Origin: Chloroflexota bacterium
GTDB lineage: Bacteria; Chloroflexota; Chloroflexia; Chloroheliales; Chloroheliaceae
Reading direction: 5' to 3'
Assembly: GCA_028287745.1 (NCBI GenBank)
Contig: JAQBPB010000026.1
Coordinates: forward strand, 18,313-82,312
DNA: 64,000 nucleotides
In this document: positions 24,521-32,734 of the stretch, one piece after another
How positions within the stretch are numbered: position 1 is the stretch's first letter
Layout of the letters: each line of letters starts with the position of its first letter
Position numbers and translations under genes: made by a program
The notes under the pieces: generated by a model
The model's database searches: none
Told to the model about the DNA's origin: nothing
What the model saw: only the letters and a program-made list of their open reading frames with translations

Positions 24521-25632
24521 CTAGCAGATGCGGGGTAAAGGGTCGCCCACCAGCATATCGAGGACGCGGGTACCGCCGATGTCGGTACGCAAAAAGACCA
24601 TAGCGGCCGGTCCGGCCCGCACTTCGCCAATAACCGCCGCGTCCCGCCCCAGGGGATGGCTTTTCAAGGCGGCCAGGGCCGCTTCCACCCCTTCGGGGGC
24701 CACAACTGCCAGCAACTTGCCTTCGTTAGCAATCGTGAGCGGGTCCAGACCTAAAATCTCACAGGCACCGCGCACTTCCGGTTTCACGGGAATTGAATTC
24801 TGGTCCAGGGCAATCGAAACTTCCGAGGTCATCGCGATTTCGTTCAAAGTGGTTGCCACCCCACCGCGAGTGGGGTCTTTCAGGCAGTGGACACTGGCCC
24901 CGGCCGCTTTCAGCAGGGCAGCGACCAACCCGTGAAGAGGCGCCGTATCGCTGCCAATGCTGGTTTCAATTTCCAGGGCTTCGCGGGCCAGTAAAATAGC
25001 GATGCCGTGGTCCCCGACCGCACCGTTTATTAAAACTTTATCGCCAGGCCGGGCCTGGGCCTGCCCCATCGGCCAGGTGACCTGAACCATACCTACGCCC
25101 GCCGTATTGATAAAACTTTATCAGCCTTGCCTCGTTGGACGACTTTAGTATCTCCGGTGACAATCAAAACCCCGGCCCGGGCAGCGGCAGCGGCCATTGA
25201 GGCGACTATCCGCTGCAAATCGGCCATGGGTAAACCTTCTTCCAGGATAAACCCGGCCGATAGATAAAGCGGCCTGGCCCCGGCCATTGCCAGGTCATTG
25301 ACCGTTCCGTTTACGGCCAGTTCGCCAATATCGCCGCCCGGAAAGAATAGCGGGCTGACCACATAAGAATCGGTGGTGAAGGCCATGGTAGTGCTGCCCG
25401 GCGCCAGGTTAAAGACCGCTGAATCGTCCATCCGGTCAAGCAGCGGGTTCGAGAAAGCCGGAGCAAAGACGCCTTCAATCAGGTTATGGGTAGCTTTACC
25501 ACCGCTGCCGTGACTGAGCGTAATATGGGTATCACGCAAGTAAAACTTCTGGCGGCGGTGCTGGCGGACCCGTTCGATTTTATCCAGGGCTTCGCCAAGT
25601 TTAGCATCTGAAATTTCTCGATTGGTTTGCAT
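24521..25632 (-). pseudogene. hypE: Hydrogenase maturation protein HypE, single-base frameshift
   Basis: Two adjacent frames make one HypE. The first (ATG at 25632) has [20 protein letters not shown] and ends [18 protein letters not shown] followed by an abnormal tail; the second contains GDKVLINGAVGDHGIAILLA, HCLKDPTRGGVATTLNE and ends PLPRIC. HypE normally ends in Pro-Arg-Ile-Cys, and that Cys is thiocarbamoylated and dehydrated to make the cyanide ligands of [NiFe] hydrogenase. Adding one T to the run at 25112-25115 (minus strand) restores [11 protein letters not shown] and a 370-residue protein. A sequencing error is possible, but the damaged hypD beside it favours real decay. Confidence 0.85.
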
Positions 25633-25634
25633 TA

Positions 25635-26255
25635 TCAAGCCTCTTTAGACGCTACCCCGGCCGCCTGGGCCAGGTTTATAACCGGTAACCGGGAACGCTG
25701 GGCCGCCAGCGAGAAGCGGCCGTAATTGTAATAAGCCGCACAGGCACCATCCGAAGAAACCATACAGGTGCCAATCGGGGTTTCCGGTGTACAAGCGGTG
25801 CCAAAAACTTTACATTCCCACGGTTTTATAACACCCTTCAAGACTTCGCCACACTGGCAGGCTTTGGGGTCGGCCACCCGGATACCCGGCAACTGGAAGC
25901 GCTTTTCAGCGTCCCACTCGGCATACTCTGGCCGCAACTTGAGGGCGCTGTGGTTGATGAAGCCCAGGCCGCGCCACTCGAAGAAAGGCCGCAGTTCCAT
26001 GGTCCTGCCCATCGCTTCCAGGGCCTTAAGGTTGCCCTCGGGCCGGACCACCCTGGCATACTGGTTTTCTACCTCGCGCCGGTCGTCTTCAAGCTGCTTG
26101 GCAACCATGTAGACTGACTGAATTATGTCAAGCGGCTCGAAACCTGAAAGGACCACCGGTTTACGGTAGTCGCGGGCGATAATGGAAGGCGAGTCACTGA
26201 GAACCCTGGATACAGTACTCTGCGAAACCTTGGCCACCTGAGCAATAAAACGCAT
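25635..26255 (-). pseudogene. hypD: Chimera: LacI helix-turn-helix start fused in frame to the C-terminal part of HypD
   Basis: The 206-residue frame begins MRFIAQVAKVSQSTVSRVLS, the helix-turn-helix of a LacI regulator, for about 25 residues. It then switches to HypD: RKPVVLSGFEPLDIIQSVYM, EVENQYARVVRPEGN, EWRGLGFINHSALKL, CQCGEVLKG, CKVFGTACTPETPIGTCMVS. About half of HypD (normally near 370 residues), including its N-terminal cysteine motifs, is missing. There is no Shine-Dalgarno before the ATG. It stops 2 bases before hypE. This looks like the scar of a deletion that joined a regulator gene to a hydrogenase maturation gene. Neither half should keep its normal function. Confidence 0.85.
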
Positions 26256-27076
26256 TGTTACGGTGTAAGCAGGTTTAGAAACCCGGTCATCACTGCGTGG
26301 TATACCTACCTGGTACTATGGCGATGAGATCGGAATGGGAGATGTACCTGTACCACACGAATTAATGGTTGACCCGCGTGGTATTACTATCACCAGGGTA
26401 AACCGCGACCCTTTCCGCAGTCCCATGTAGTGGGATAGCTGCCCCAATGCATGTTTTACCGTCCCGGAAGCCTAGAACTGGTTGCCGCTTTCGGCAGACT
26501 ATCAAAACCATCAATGTAGCCAGCCAGAGTATCGTTCCCAGTGCATAAACTAAAAGTTATAACTTTACCCGTCTATCAGGAAAGGCAACTTTCCAACCAT
26601 GTCATTCCAAGCGTAGTCGAGGAGCCGCGGGTAGCCCCTGAGTGCCTTCACTGTGGTTCAGGATCAAATAACTTGAGGGTTGCCGATTTATTTAACAGAG
26701 GTGTGTCAAAACTTGCCTTACGCAGTATTCAGGATGACTATGCAGGATAGTTACCCATTTTAGTAAAGCATATATGCCAAATCTTGCTTTACAAAGTAGT
26801 ACCCAGCCTTTTAAAGTAACGCCCTGACAGGCAACTTCTTATAAGTACCCGGTGTAATAAATCTACTAAGCGCATAGCAGGAAACAACCCTTCCGATTAG
26901 CTGTATACCCTGGTCTTTCAAACGGAAGGGCCTGTTCTTCCTACCCAGGAATTTCCGGTAGGATGGACCGGCTTGCTTCACAAGGCAATTTCCACTATGA
27001 AGAAAACCTCCAACCGGTCTGACCCCTAGCTTTAAACCCATGGAGATAGAACTTTGAAATGTGCTAAATCAACCTA
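26256..27076. other. Long stretch without a convincing gene
   Basis: About 820 bp between the LacI-HypD chimera and the GH32 promoter. Short open frames at 26541-26750 (plus) and 26811-27041 (minus) have no family resemblance or good ribosome sites and are not called. The part next to the chimera has repeated GTGGTA motifs (CGTGGTAT near 26296 and 26374, GTACCACACG near 26350) that could be old operators of the lost LacI regulator. A dispersed-repeat-like element is at 26601. Confidence 0.5.
26601..26626 (+). repeat. Dispersed repeat-like element, copy 1
   Basis: The sequence TCATTCCAAGCGTAGTCGAG with trailing GAGCC resembles, in the opposite orientation, the element at 62254-62279 (both have TCATTCC, then AGC, then GAGGA). 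Elements of this form are scattered in intergenic DNA of many bacteria. Only two copies are in the window. Confidence 0.35.
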
Positions 27077-27105
27077 TTGACAATAATAATTTCATCGAAT
27101 AAAAT
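27077..27105 (+). promoter_or_regulatory. Sigma70 promoter of the GH32/LacI operon
   Basis: TTGACA (27077-27082) and TAAAAT (27100-27105) are separated by 17 bases. Transcription would start near 27112, immediately before an operator-like 20-mer, giving a leader of about 180 bases to the ATG at 27292. Confidence 0.7.
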
Positions 27106-27114
27106 AGCCCCAAG

Positions 27115-27134
27115 TTACTTATACGAATTAGTTA
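27115..27134. promoter_or_regulatory. Operator-like 20-mer, proximal copy
   Basis: TTACTTATACGAATTAGTTA matches the perfect palindrome at 27221-27240 at 17 of 20 positions. It begins just after the predicted transcription start. The two sites are 106 bp apart, about ten helical turns, which suits repressor looping. Confidence 0.65.
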
Positions 27135-27220
27135 TACGTTTTACCAACCGAATTTCATTACAATAGGGTAATAAAGCTCCGCTCTGATAATCTAGCGAAA
27201 TAATTGGTTTTCTCGTTAAA

Positions 27221-27240
27221 TTACTAATACGTATTAGTAA
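27221..27240. promoter_or_regulatory. Perfect 20-bp LacI-type operator palindrome
   Basis: TTACTAATACGTATTAGTAA is fully symmetric around a central CG, the usual form of a LacI-family operator. The LacI gene at 28863, two genes downstream in the same operon, is the natural candidate to bind it. Confidence 0.75.
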
Positions 27241-27291
27241 CAGGTAGTACCGACTTAATCAAAGCTGCTCAAGTCAAGTAAAAGGGTACTC

Positions 27292-28839
27292 ATGTCGCAA
27301 TCGCCAGACCAGGTTAATTTTTTCACCGCCGCATCACCGGATAAAGACCGCACCACTCTTTCCGACAAACAGGCACTCATGGCTAAAATAGCTGCCGATC
27401 CACACCGGCCAGCCTATCACTTTTTGCCCCCGGCTAACTGGATAAACGATCCTAACGGGTCGTGCCAGTGGAACAGCCAGTATCACCTTTTCTACCAGTA
27501 TCACCCCGGCGGTGCCTTTCGAGGTCCGCGCCATTGGGGCCATGCGATCAGCCCGGATATGGTCCACTGGACCGATTTGCCAATCGCCCTGGCTCCCGGC
27601 CCGGATGCAATAGATAAGGATAGCATTTACTCCGGCTGCATGGTTATTAACCAGGGAGTACCCACCATCGTCTATACCGGTATCAGCGGCACCCGCGAGT
27701 CGCCCTGTATTGCGACCTCACAGGACGGAATGGTTAGCTGGCAAAAGTACCCGGGCAACCCGGTAATAGCCGCCCCACCTCCAGGATTTGAAGTGAGCGG
27801 TTTCCGTGACCACTGCATCTGGCAGGAAGGTGCCGATTGGTACCAGCTTATCGGGGCCGGTATTAAAGGTGTGGGTGGAGCCCCACTGCTGTACCGCTCC
27901 CAGGACCTGTACAACTGGGAATATTTACACCCACTCTGCGTTGGAGTAGCCGAAGTAACCGGCCAGATGTGGCAGTGCCCGGACTTTTTCCCGCTTGGCG
28001 ATAAATATGTCCTGACTATCGCGCCCCAGCCGGACCGGGTCGTACTGTATTACACCGGGACCTATGACCGGGAAAAACACCTTTTCACCCCCGAGCATAA
28101 AGGCGTCTTTGACTATGGCGGCAGTTATTATGCCCCTCAATCGTTCCTGGATGAGCAAGGGCGCCGCATTATCTGGGGCTGGCTGCAGGAAGGCCGCAGC
28201 GTAGCCGCTCATACCGAAGCCGGGTGGGCCGGAGTAATGTCGTGCCCGCGCATTTTATTTTTGCATCCTGACGGCAGCCTGGGTGTCAGGCCGGTGCCGG
28301 AACTGGAAAGTTTGCGCGGAGAGCACCGCCACCGGGAGCGGTTAAGCCTGACCGGGGCGGATATGGCCCAGGCCCCGCTGTTCGACCAGCCGGTCAAGGG
28401 AAGTTGTGAACTGATAGTTGAACTTGACCCGGGTGACTCGGCCCGGTGTGGTTTGCGGCTGGGCTATTCTTTTAATGAAGAAACCGGCATAATATATCAC
28501 GCTGACACCGGGACCCTGGAAATAGACCGGACAGCCTCCAGCCGCAGCCAGGAAGATTTACATGATGTTCAGGGTGGGACCTGCGCGCTTTCCCCGGAAG
28601 GGACACTTAAACTACATCTCCTGCTGGACGGATCGGTACTGGAAATCTTTGTAAACGAAAGAGTTTCTTTTACCAGCCGCATTTACCCTTCCCAGACAAA
28701 CCGGGTTAACCTTGACTTTCGAGTCCAGGGTGGGACCGCCCGGCTGTTAGATCTCAAGCTGTGGGAGCTGGATTCTATCTGGACCGACCCGACCAGGGAA
28801 TTACCGGAGGGTTCAGAGAAGAAGCTTACTTATTCTTAA
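27292..28839 (+). CDS. GH32-family protein (levanase/sucrose hydrolase type) with Gln in place of the acid/base Glu
   Basis: A 515-residue GH32 protein: five-bladed propeller (about 35-350) plus C-terminal beta-sandwich. The nucleophile Asp53 is in NWINDPNG and the transition-state Asp in GFRDHCIW, but the acid/base motif reads MWQCPDFF, with codon CAG at 27973-27975, where the paralogue at 33767 has MWECPDFF. That Glu is normally essential, so this copy may be inactive, very slow, or act as a binding or sensing protein. It has no signal peptide. It follows a promoter with two operators and is followed 23 bp later by the LacI gene. A trivial one-base C-for-G difference (CAG versus GAG) accounts for the change. 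Confidence 0.92.
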   Translation: MSQSPDQVNFFTAASPDKDRTTLSDKQALMAKIAADPHRPAYHFLPPANWINDPNGSCQWNSQYHLFYQYHPGGAFRGPRHWGHAISPDMVHWTDLPIALAPGPDAIDKDSIYSGCMVINQGVPTIVYTGISGTRESPCIATSQDGMVSWQKYPGNPVIAAPPPGFEVSGFRDHCIWQEGADWYQLIGAGIKGVGGAPLLYRSQDLYNWEYLHPLCVGVAEVTGQMWQCPDFFPLGDKYVLTIAPQPDRVVLYYTGTYDREKHLFTPEHKGVFDYGGSYYAPQSFLDEQGRRIIWGWLQEGRSVAAHTEAGWAGVMSCPRILFLHPDGSLGVRPVPELESLRGEHRHRERLSLTGADMAQAPLFDQPVKGSCELIVELDPGDSARCGLRLGYSFNEETGIIYHADTGTLEIDRTASSRSQEDLHDVQGGTCALSPEGTLKLHLLLDGSVLEIFVNERVSFTSRIYPSQTNRVNLDFRVQGGTARLLDLKLWELDSIWTDPTRELPEGSEKKLTYS

Positions 28840-28862
28840 TAGCATTTCTAGGGAGAATAAAG

Positions 28863-29900
28863 ATGGCTCGCCCTGGTGACCGGTCGAAACGGCCGCCGAC
28901 CATGACCGATGTCGCGCGCATGGTCGGGGTCTCACAGACTACTGTATCTTTTGTCCTGAATAACGTAGCCGGGTCCAACATATCGGAGGAAACCCGCGAA
29001 CGAGTCCTGGAAGCGGTAAAAAAGCTCTCTTACCGGCCAAACGCGGCCGCGAAAGTTTTGCGAACGAGCAAATCGCATACGATTGGCTTCATTACGGATG
29101 ACATCGCCACCACGCCCTTTGCCGGTAATATTATCAAGGGTGCCCAGGATATGGCCTGGTCCAATGATAAGCTGCTGATGATAATTAACACCAGCAACAA
29201 CCCGGAAATTGCTGAAGCGGCGATTGAAATGATGCTGGAACGGCAGGTCGAAGCGATAATGTATGCCACCTGGCGGCATATGATCGTTGAACCGCCACCC
29301 AACCTCTACGAAGTACCGGCGGTACTGCTTGACTGCTTTTGTGCCGACCGTTCTTTACCTTCAGTCGTGCCGGACGAAGTGGGCGGCGGCAGGACCGCCA
29401 CCGAGGTTCTTTTAAGGGAAGGGCACCGCCGGGTAGGTTATATTACGCTCGCCTACCGCCCTGAAATGCAGGCTTTTGTCAGGTTGGAAGGGTACAAAAC
29501 GGCCCTGGCTTCTTACGGCATCCCTTTCGACCCGGCCCTGGTCAGGACCGGCACCAGCACCGCCGTGGGCGGCTATTCGGAAACTTTAGAGTTAATGAAA
29601 TTGCCCGACCCACCAACTGCTATCTTTTGCGCCAATGACCGGACGGCAATGGGCGCTTACGACGCACTGAAAGAACTGGGTCTTTCCATTCCCAGGGATG
29701 TAGCCGTAATTGGCTTTGATAACCAGGAAATTATTTCAGCTTTCCTGCGTCCGGGGCTGTCAACCCTGGCCTTGTCGCACTACCAGATGGGGCAGTGGGC
29801 CGTAGAATATTTACTATCTCACCGGGGGACTCAAGAAATTAGCGAGCCGCCCGAACAAAAGACTATCGAGTGCCCGGTAGTCATGCGTGAGTCGGTCTGA
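28863..29900 (+). CDS. LacI-family repressor of the GH32 regulon
   Basis: A 345-residue LacI regulator: helix-turn-helix TMTDVARMVGVSQTTVSFVL, hinge KLSYRPNAAAKVLRTSKS, then the effector domain (HTIGFITDDIATTPFAGNI, IFCANDRTAMGAYDAL, IPRDVAVIGFDNQE). The ATG at 28863 has GGGAG 8 bases upstream; the open frame extends 34 codons into the preceding gene without support. It lies 23 bp after the first GH32 gene and so is in an operon with its own operators at 27115 and 27221, giving autoregulation. A fructo-oligosaccharide or phosphorylated sugar is the expected inducer. Confidence 0.93.
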   Translation: MARPGDRSKRPPTMTDVARMVGVSQTTVSFVLNNVAGSNISEETRERVLEAVKKLSYRPNAAAKVLRTSKSHTIGFITDDIATTPFAGNIIKGAQDMAWSNDKLLMIINTSNNPEIAEAAIEMMLERQVEAIMYATWRHMIVEPPPNLYEVPAVLLDCFCADRSLPSVVPDEVGGGRTATEVLLREGHRRVGYITLAYRPEMQAFVRLEGYKTALASYGIPFDPALVRTGTSTAVGGYSETLELMKLPDPPTAIFCANDRTAMGAYDALKELGLSIPRDVAVIGFDNQEIISAFLRPGLSTLALSHYQMGQWAVEYLLSHRGTQEISEPPEQKTIECPVVMRESV

Positions 29901-29978
29901 AATTCAGGCCATTGAAATTTCGCTTACCGGTTACTCTGCCGGATTAGTGGCAGGCCGCCGGTTTCCTACAAACCCGCA

Positions 29979-30015
29979 CCGGTTCTTAACCAGGTCCGCC
30001 TGGCATAAGAACCGG
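29979..30015 (+). terminator. Nested stem-loop after the LacI gene
   Basis: CCGGTTCTTA (29979-29988) pairs with TAAGAACCGG (30006-30015), and an inner stem CCAGG/CCTGG lies between. Only a weak T-rich stretch follows, so termination may be partial, with the transporter genes at 30166 onward partly read through. Confidence 0.55.
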
Positions 30016-30165
30016 ATAACTGTTTAACAGGAAATCCAACAATTCAATACGGTTAAAGCTTTACCTTCCATAGAAGTAAATTTGCCACTGGCATTTTTAC
30101 TAAGGAATGTACAGGTATTACTTTTTGTTGCTTTCAATCAAGGTGGATAAGGAGAACTAAAAGAC

Positions 30166-31677
30166 ATGGATACCAACAATAACTCAAAGGGTTACAGTCG
30201 GCGCAATTTTTTACGAATTGCCGGGGCAGGAGCAACCCTGGCGACCCTTGGCGCTTGTGGTGATGCTGCTACCGCTACCCCCACCGCCAAAGTGGCTGCC
30301 ACTACAGCCAGCAGCGGAGCTACCGGGCAAACTACGACCGCCGCGTCTACGGTTATTAGCGCTCCGGCCGTAATTAAGTCGGAAGGTGAAACCCTCAAGA
30401 TTGCCCTGTACGGGTCGCGGGAAAGTGCGGCTACCCGGGCGGCGATTGTGGACCCGTTCGTCAAGAAATTCCCAGGCGCCAAAGTTGAATATATTCCTAT
30501 TCAGGCAATTGACTGGAGTGACTTCTTTACCAAAGTACTCGCTATGAAGGCTGCGGGGAATACCCCCGACCTGACTATCGTAGCTACCGAAGGCACCCAA
30601 ATTTTTGCCGGTAAGGGTCTGGCCGTACCGCTGGATGACTATGTTAAACGGGACAAGGCCGAACTGGCCAGTTACTTTAAGGATGTACACCCTTCGCTGG
30701 TGGAAGCTATGATGTACGAAGGCAGCCTGTATGAGCTGCCCAGCGAATTCAACGCGGCCAACATGTTTATTAACACCAAGGTCCTGGGCGAGGCCGGGTT
30801 CAGTGACATCAGTTCCGATTGGACCAGGGACCAGTTTTACGAGATCGCCAAGAAGGTCACCAAGAAAGACGCCAGCGGACAGCCGCAGGTCTTCGGTTAC
30901 CAGTGGATCAACCGCCTGTGGGGCGGCTGGTTGCCCTGGATGTTCGTCAACGGCGGCAACCTCATGACCGAGGAACGGGCCCCGGGCGGGCAGTGGCTCT
31001 GGGAAACTTTCTACAAGGATGACCCGGCCGCGAAAAACCGGGGTGGCGGCTGGCGCTGGTTACAGCCCAAGGCAAACGACCCGGCGAACCTGGAAGCCCT
31101 TAATTTTGTGCACCAGCTGACCAAAGAAGGCATCGCGCCCGTACCGGAACTGGGCGGCGGCGATACCCTCCAGGGATTCTTTGCCAGCAACAAGGTTGCT
31201 ATGACTATCGCGGGTGGTTTCTGGGCCGGTGGTCTGAAGAACGCCGGTATGGCAAACACGGCCTTTGATGTCCGGATGTTCCCGAAATGGAAGTCGCAGC
31301 GCCACCAGTTCGGGGCCGTGGGTTATGTCTTAATGAAAGATGCCAAGAACAAGGACCTGGCCTGGGAGTTCCTGAAACACGCCGTGACGATTGAAAGCGC
31401 CCAGATTTATCTTAAAGGGAATATCTCGACCCCGGCCCGCCGTTCATTACTAAATGCCGAGCGCTACTCCGTCACCGGGCCGAAGAACTGGCAGGTCTTC
31501 TACGACACGATGGAAAAGAACCCGGATACGGCTCCTATCCCGGCCCCGGCGGAAGCGAACCAGATGACCACGATTTTTACCAAGTATACCGGCCTGGCAA
31601 TGGCTTCCGAAATGCCGACTAAAGCAGCCCTGGATGCCATGCAGAAGGACCTGGAGGCGGTTTTCGCTAAAAAGTAA
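30166..31677 (+). CDS. Sugar ABC transporter substrate-binding lipoprotein with Tat signal
   Basis: A 503-residue family 1 solute-binding protein. The N-terminus has a twin-arginine motif (YSRRNFLRIAG) followed by a lipobox LGAC, so it appears to be a Tat-exported lipoprotein, unlike the Sec-type partner at 6855. A Thr/Ala-rich linker follows, then the binding domain (ETLKIALYGSRESAATRAAI, FFASNKVAMTIAGGFWAGG). A GGAGAA site precedes the ATG. Two permeases follow after a hairpin. Flanking GH32 genes suggest fructans, sucrose or related fructosides as ligand. Confidence 0.93.
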   Translation: MDTNNNSKGYSRRNFLRIAGAGATLATLGACGDAATATPTAKVAATTASSGATGQTTTAASTVISAPAVIKSEGETLKIALYGSRESAATRAAIVDPFVKKFPGAKVEYIPIQAIDWSDFFTKVLAMKAAGNTPDLTIVATEGTQIFAGKGLAVPLDDYVKRDKAELASYFKDVHPSLVEAMMYEGSLYELPSEFNAANMFINTKVLGEAGFSDISSDWTRDQFYEIAKKVTKKDASGQPQVFGYQWINRLWGGWLPWMFVNGGNLMTEERAPGGQWLWETFYKDDPAAKNRGGGWRWLQPKANDPANLEALNFVHQLTKEGIAPVPELGGGDTLQGFFASNKVAMTIAGGFWAGGLKNAGMANTAFDVRMFPKWKSQRHQFGAVGYVLMKDAKNKDLAWEFLKHAVTIESAQIYLKGNISTPARRSLLNAERYSVTGPKNWQVFYDTMEKNPDTAPIPAPAEANQMTTIFTKYTGLAMASEMPTKAALDAMQKDLEAVFAKK

Positions 31678-31693
31678 ACTTTAACGTGAAGGC

Positions 31694-31722
31694 GGTCCCG
31701 GCAGTCAGCGATTGCCGGGACC
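31694..31722 (+). promoter_or_regulatory. Intercistronic stem-loop between binding protein and permease genes
   Basis: GGTCCCGGCA (31694-31703) pairs with TGCCGGGACC (31713-31722) around a 9-base loop. No U-tract follows. Its place matches the hairpin at 8341 in the other importer operon, which suggests a shared way to set the binding protein to permease ratio. Confidence 0.7.
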
Positions 31723-31750
31723 GGTTCACCGCTTCTAGTGGAGAAGTTTC

Positions 31751-32704
31751 ATGCAAGTAGCTAAACCAACCGGTCCCGGCCTGTTGAAAAGACCTTACAA
31801 CTGGATACAGGAAGATAGTCTGGCCGGAATGGCCCGCCGCAAGGCTTTGATGGGCTATATTTTCCTGGTTCCAACTATGTTCGGCCTGATGGTCTTTACC
31901 GTAGGGCCGGTATTTGTTTCTTTTGCCCTGAGCCTGTTTTCCTGGAACGTAATTGACCCGCCGGAGTTTATCGGCGTGGAAAACTACAGCCGCCTCCTGA
32001 AGGACGAGGTGGTAATCACCAGCTTCAGTAATACCGCCATTTTTGTATTTCTGACTGTCAGCTTGCAGATGACGCTGGCCCTCCTGCTGGCGCTGGCTAT
32101 CCAACAAAAAATCGCCCGCTGGCTGCGCTATACCTATAGGACAGCCTTCTTTATCCCGCTTTTGACATCATCGGCAGCTATTGCGATTGTAATGGCCTAC
32201 ATGTTTAACAAGGATTTCGGCCCAATCAATTACTACCTGGGAATGGTGGGAATACCACGCGTTTCATGGCTTAGTTCGTCACAGGTGGTATTGATAACGA
32301 TTGTACTGACCTATGTCTGGCAGCACCTGGGCTTTACCCTGATAGTCTTTACCGGCGGACTGGGTAACATGTCCAAGGATGTCCAGGAGGCCGCCGATGT
32401 AGATGGCGCTTCGGGCCTGCGGCGCCTGTGGCATATTACTTTGCCGATGCTCAGCCCGACTATTTTGTTCGCGGCGGTAGTAGGCGTGATTAGCGCTTTA
32501 CAAATTTTCGACCAGCCCTATGTGCTAACGCGTGGCGGGCCTGGCGACTCCAGCCGCACGGTTGTAATGGTGATTTTTGAGGCAGCTTTCAAGAATTTAC
32601 AAATCGGCTATGGCTCGGCTATCGCAGTTATTTTATTCCTGGTGATATTGCTTGTTACAGCCTTCCAGTTCTGGCTCAGCAAGCGCTGGGTTTTCTATCA
32701 GTAA
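31751..32704 (+). CDS. ABC sugar permease, MalF/UgpA type
   Basis: A 317-residue CUT1 permease with about six membrane segments (LMGYIFLVPTMFGLMVFTVG first). The EAA loop is DVQEAADVDGASGLRRLWHI, and VLTRGGPGDSSRTVVM is a usual late signature. It lies between the Tat lipoprotein gene and the second permease. It forms the channel for the imported sugar. As in the first importer, no ATPase gene is present. Confidence 0.93.
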   Translation: MQVAKPTGPGLLKRPYNWIQEDSLAGMARRKALMGYIFLVPTMFGLMVFTVGPVFVSFALSLFSWNVIDPPEFIGVENYSRLLKDEVVITSFSNTAIFVFLTVSLQMTLALLLALAIQQKIARWLRYTYRTAFFIPLLTSSAAIAIVMAYMFNKDFGPINYYLGMVGIPRVSWLSSSQVVLITIVLTYVWQHLGFTLIVFTGGLGNMSKDVQEAADVDGASGLRRLWHITLPMLSPTILFAAVVGVISALQIFDQPYVLTRGGPGDSSRTVVMVIFEAAFKNLQIGYGSAIAVILFLVILLVTAFQFWLSKRWVFYQ

Positions 32705-32734
32705 TTAGCATATCCCGGAGGGTTAATAAATACT

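Noticed and set aside
25105..25120. Programmed -1 frameshift in hypE
   Set aside because: A -1 shift would restore the frame, but AAAGTTTTA does not give a good tandem-slip heptamer and no stimulatory hairpin is evident; a real one-base deletion or read error is simpler.
26541..27041. Two short open frames (69 codons plus, 76 codons minus) in the gap before the GH32 operon
   Set aside because: No good ribosome sites, no family resemblance, and a repeat-like element lies inside the first.
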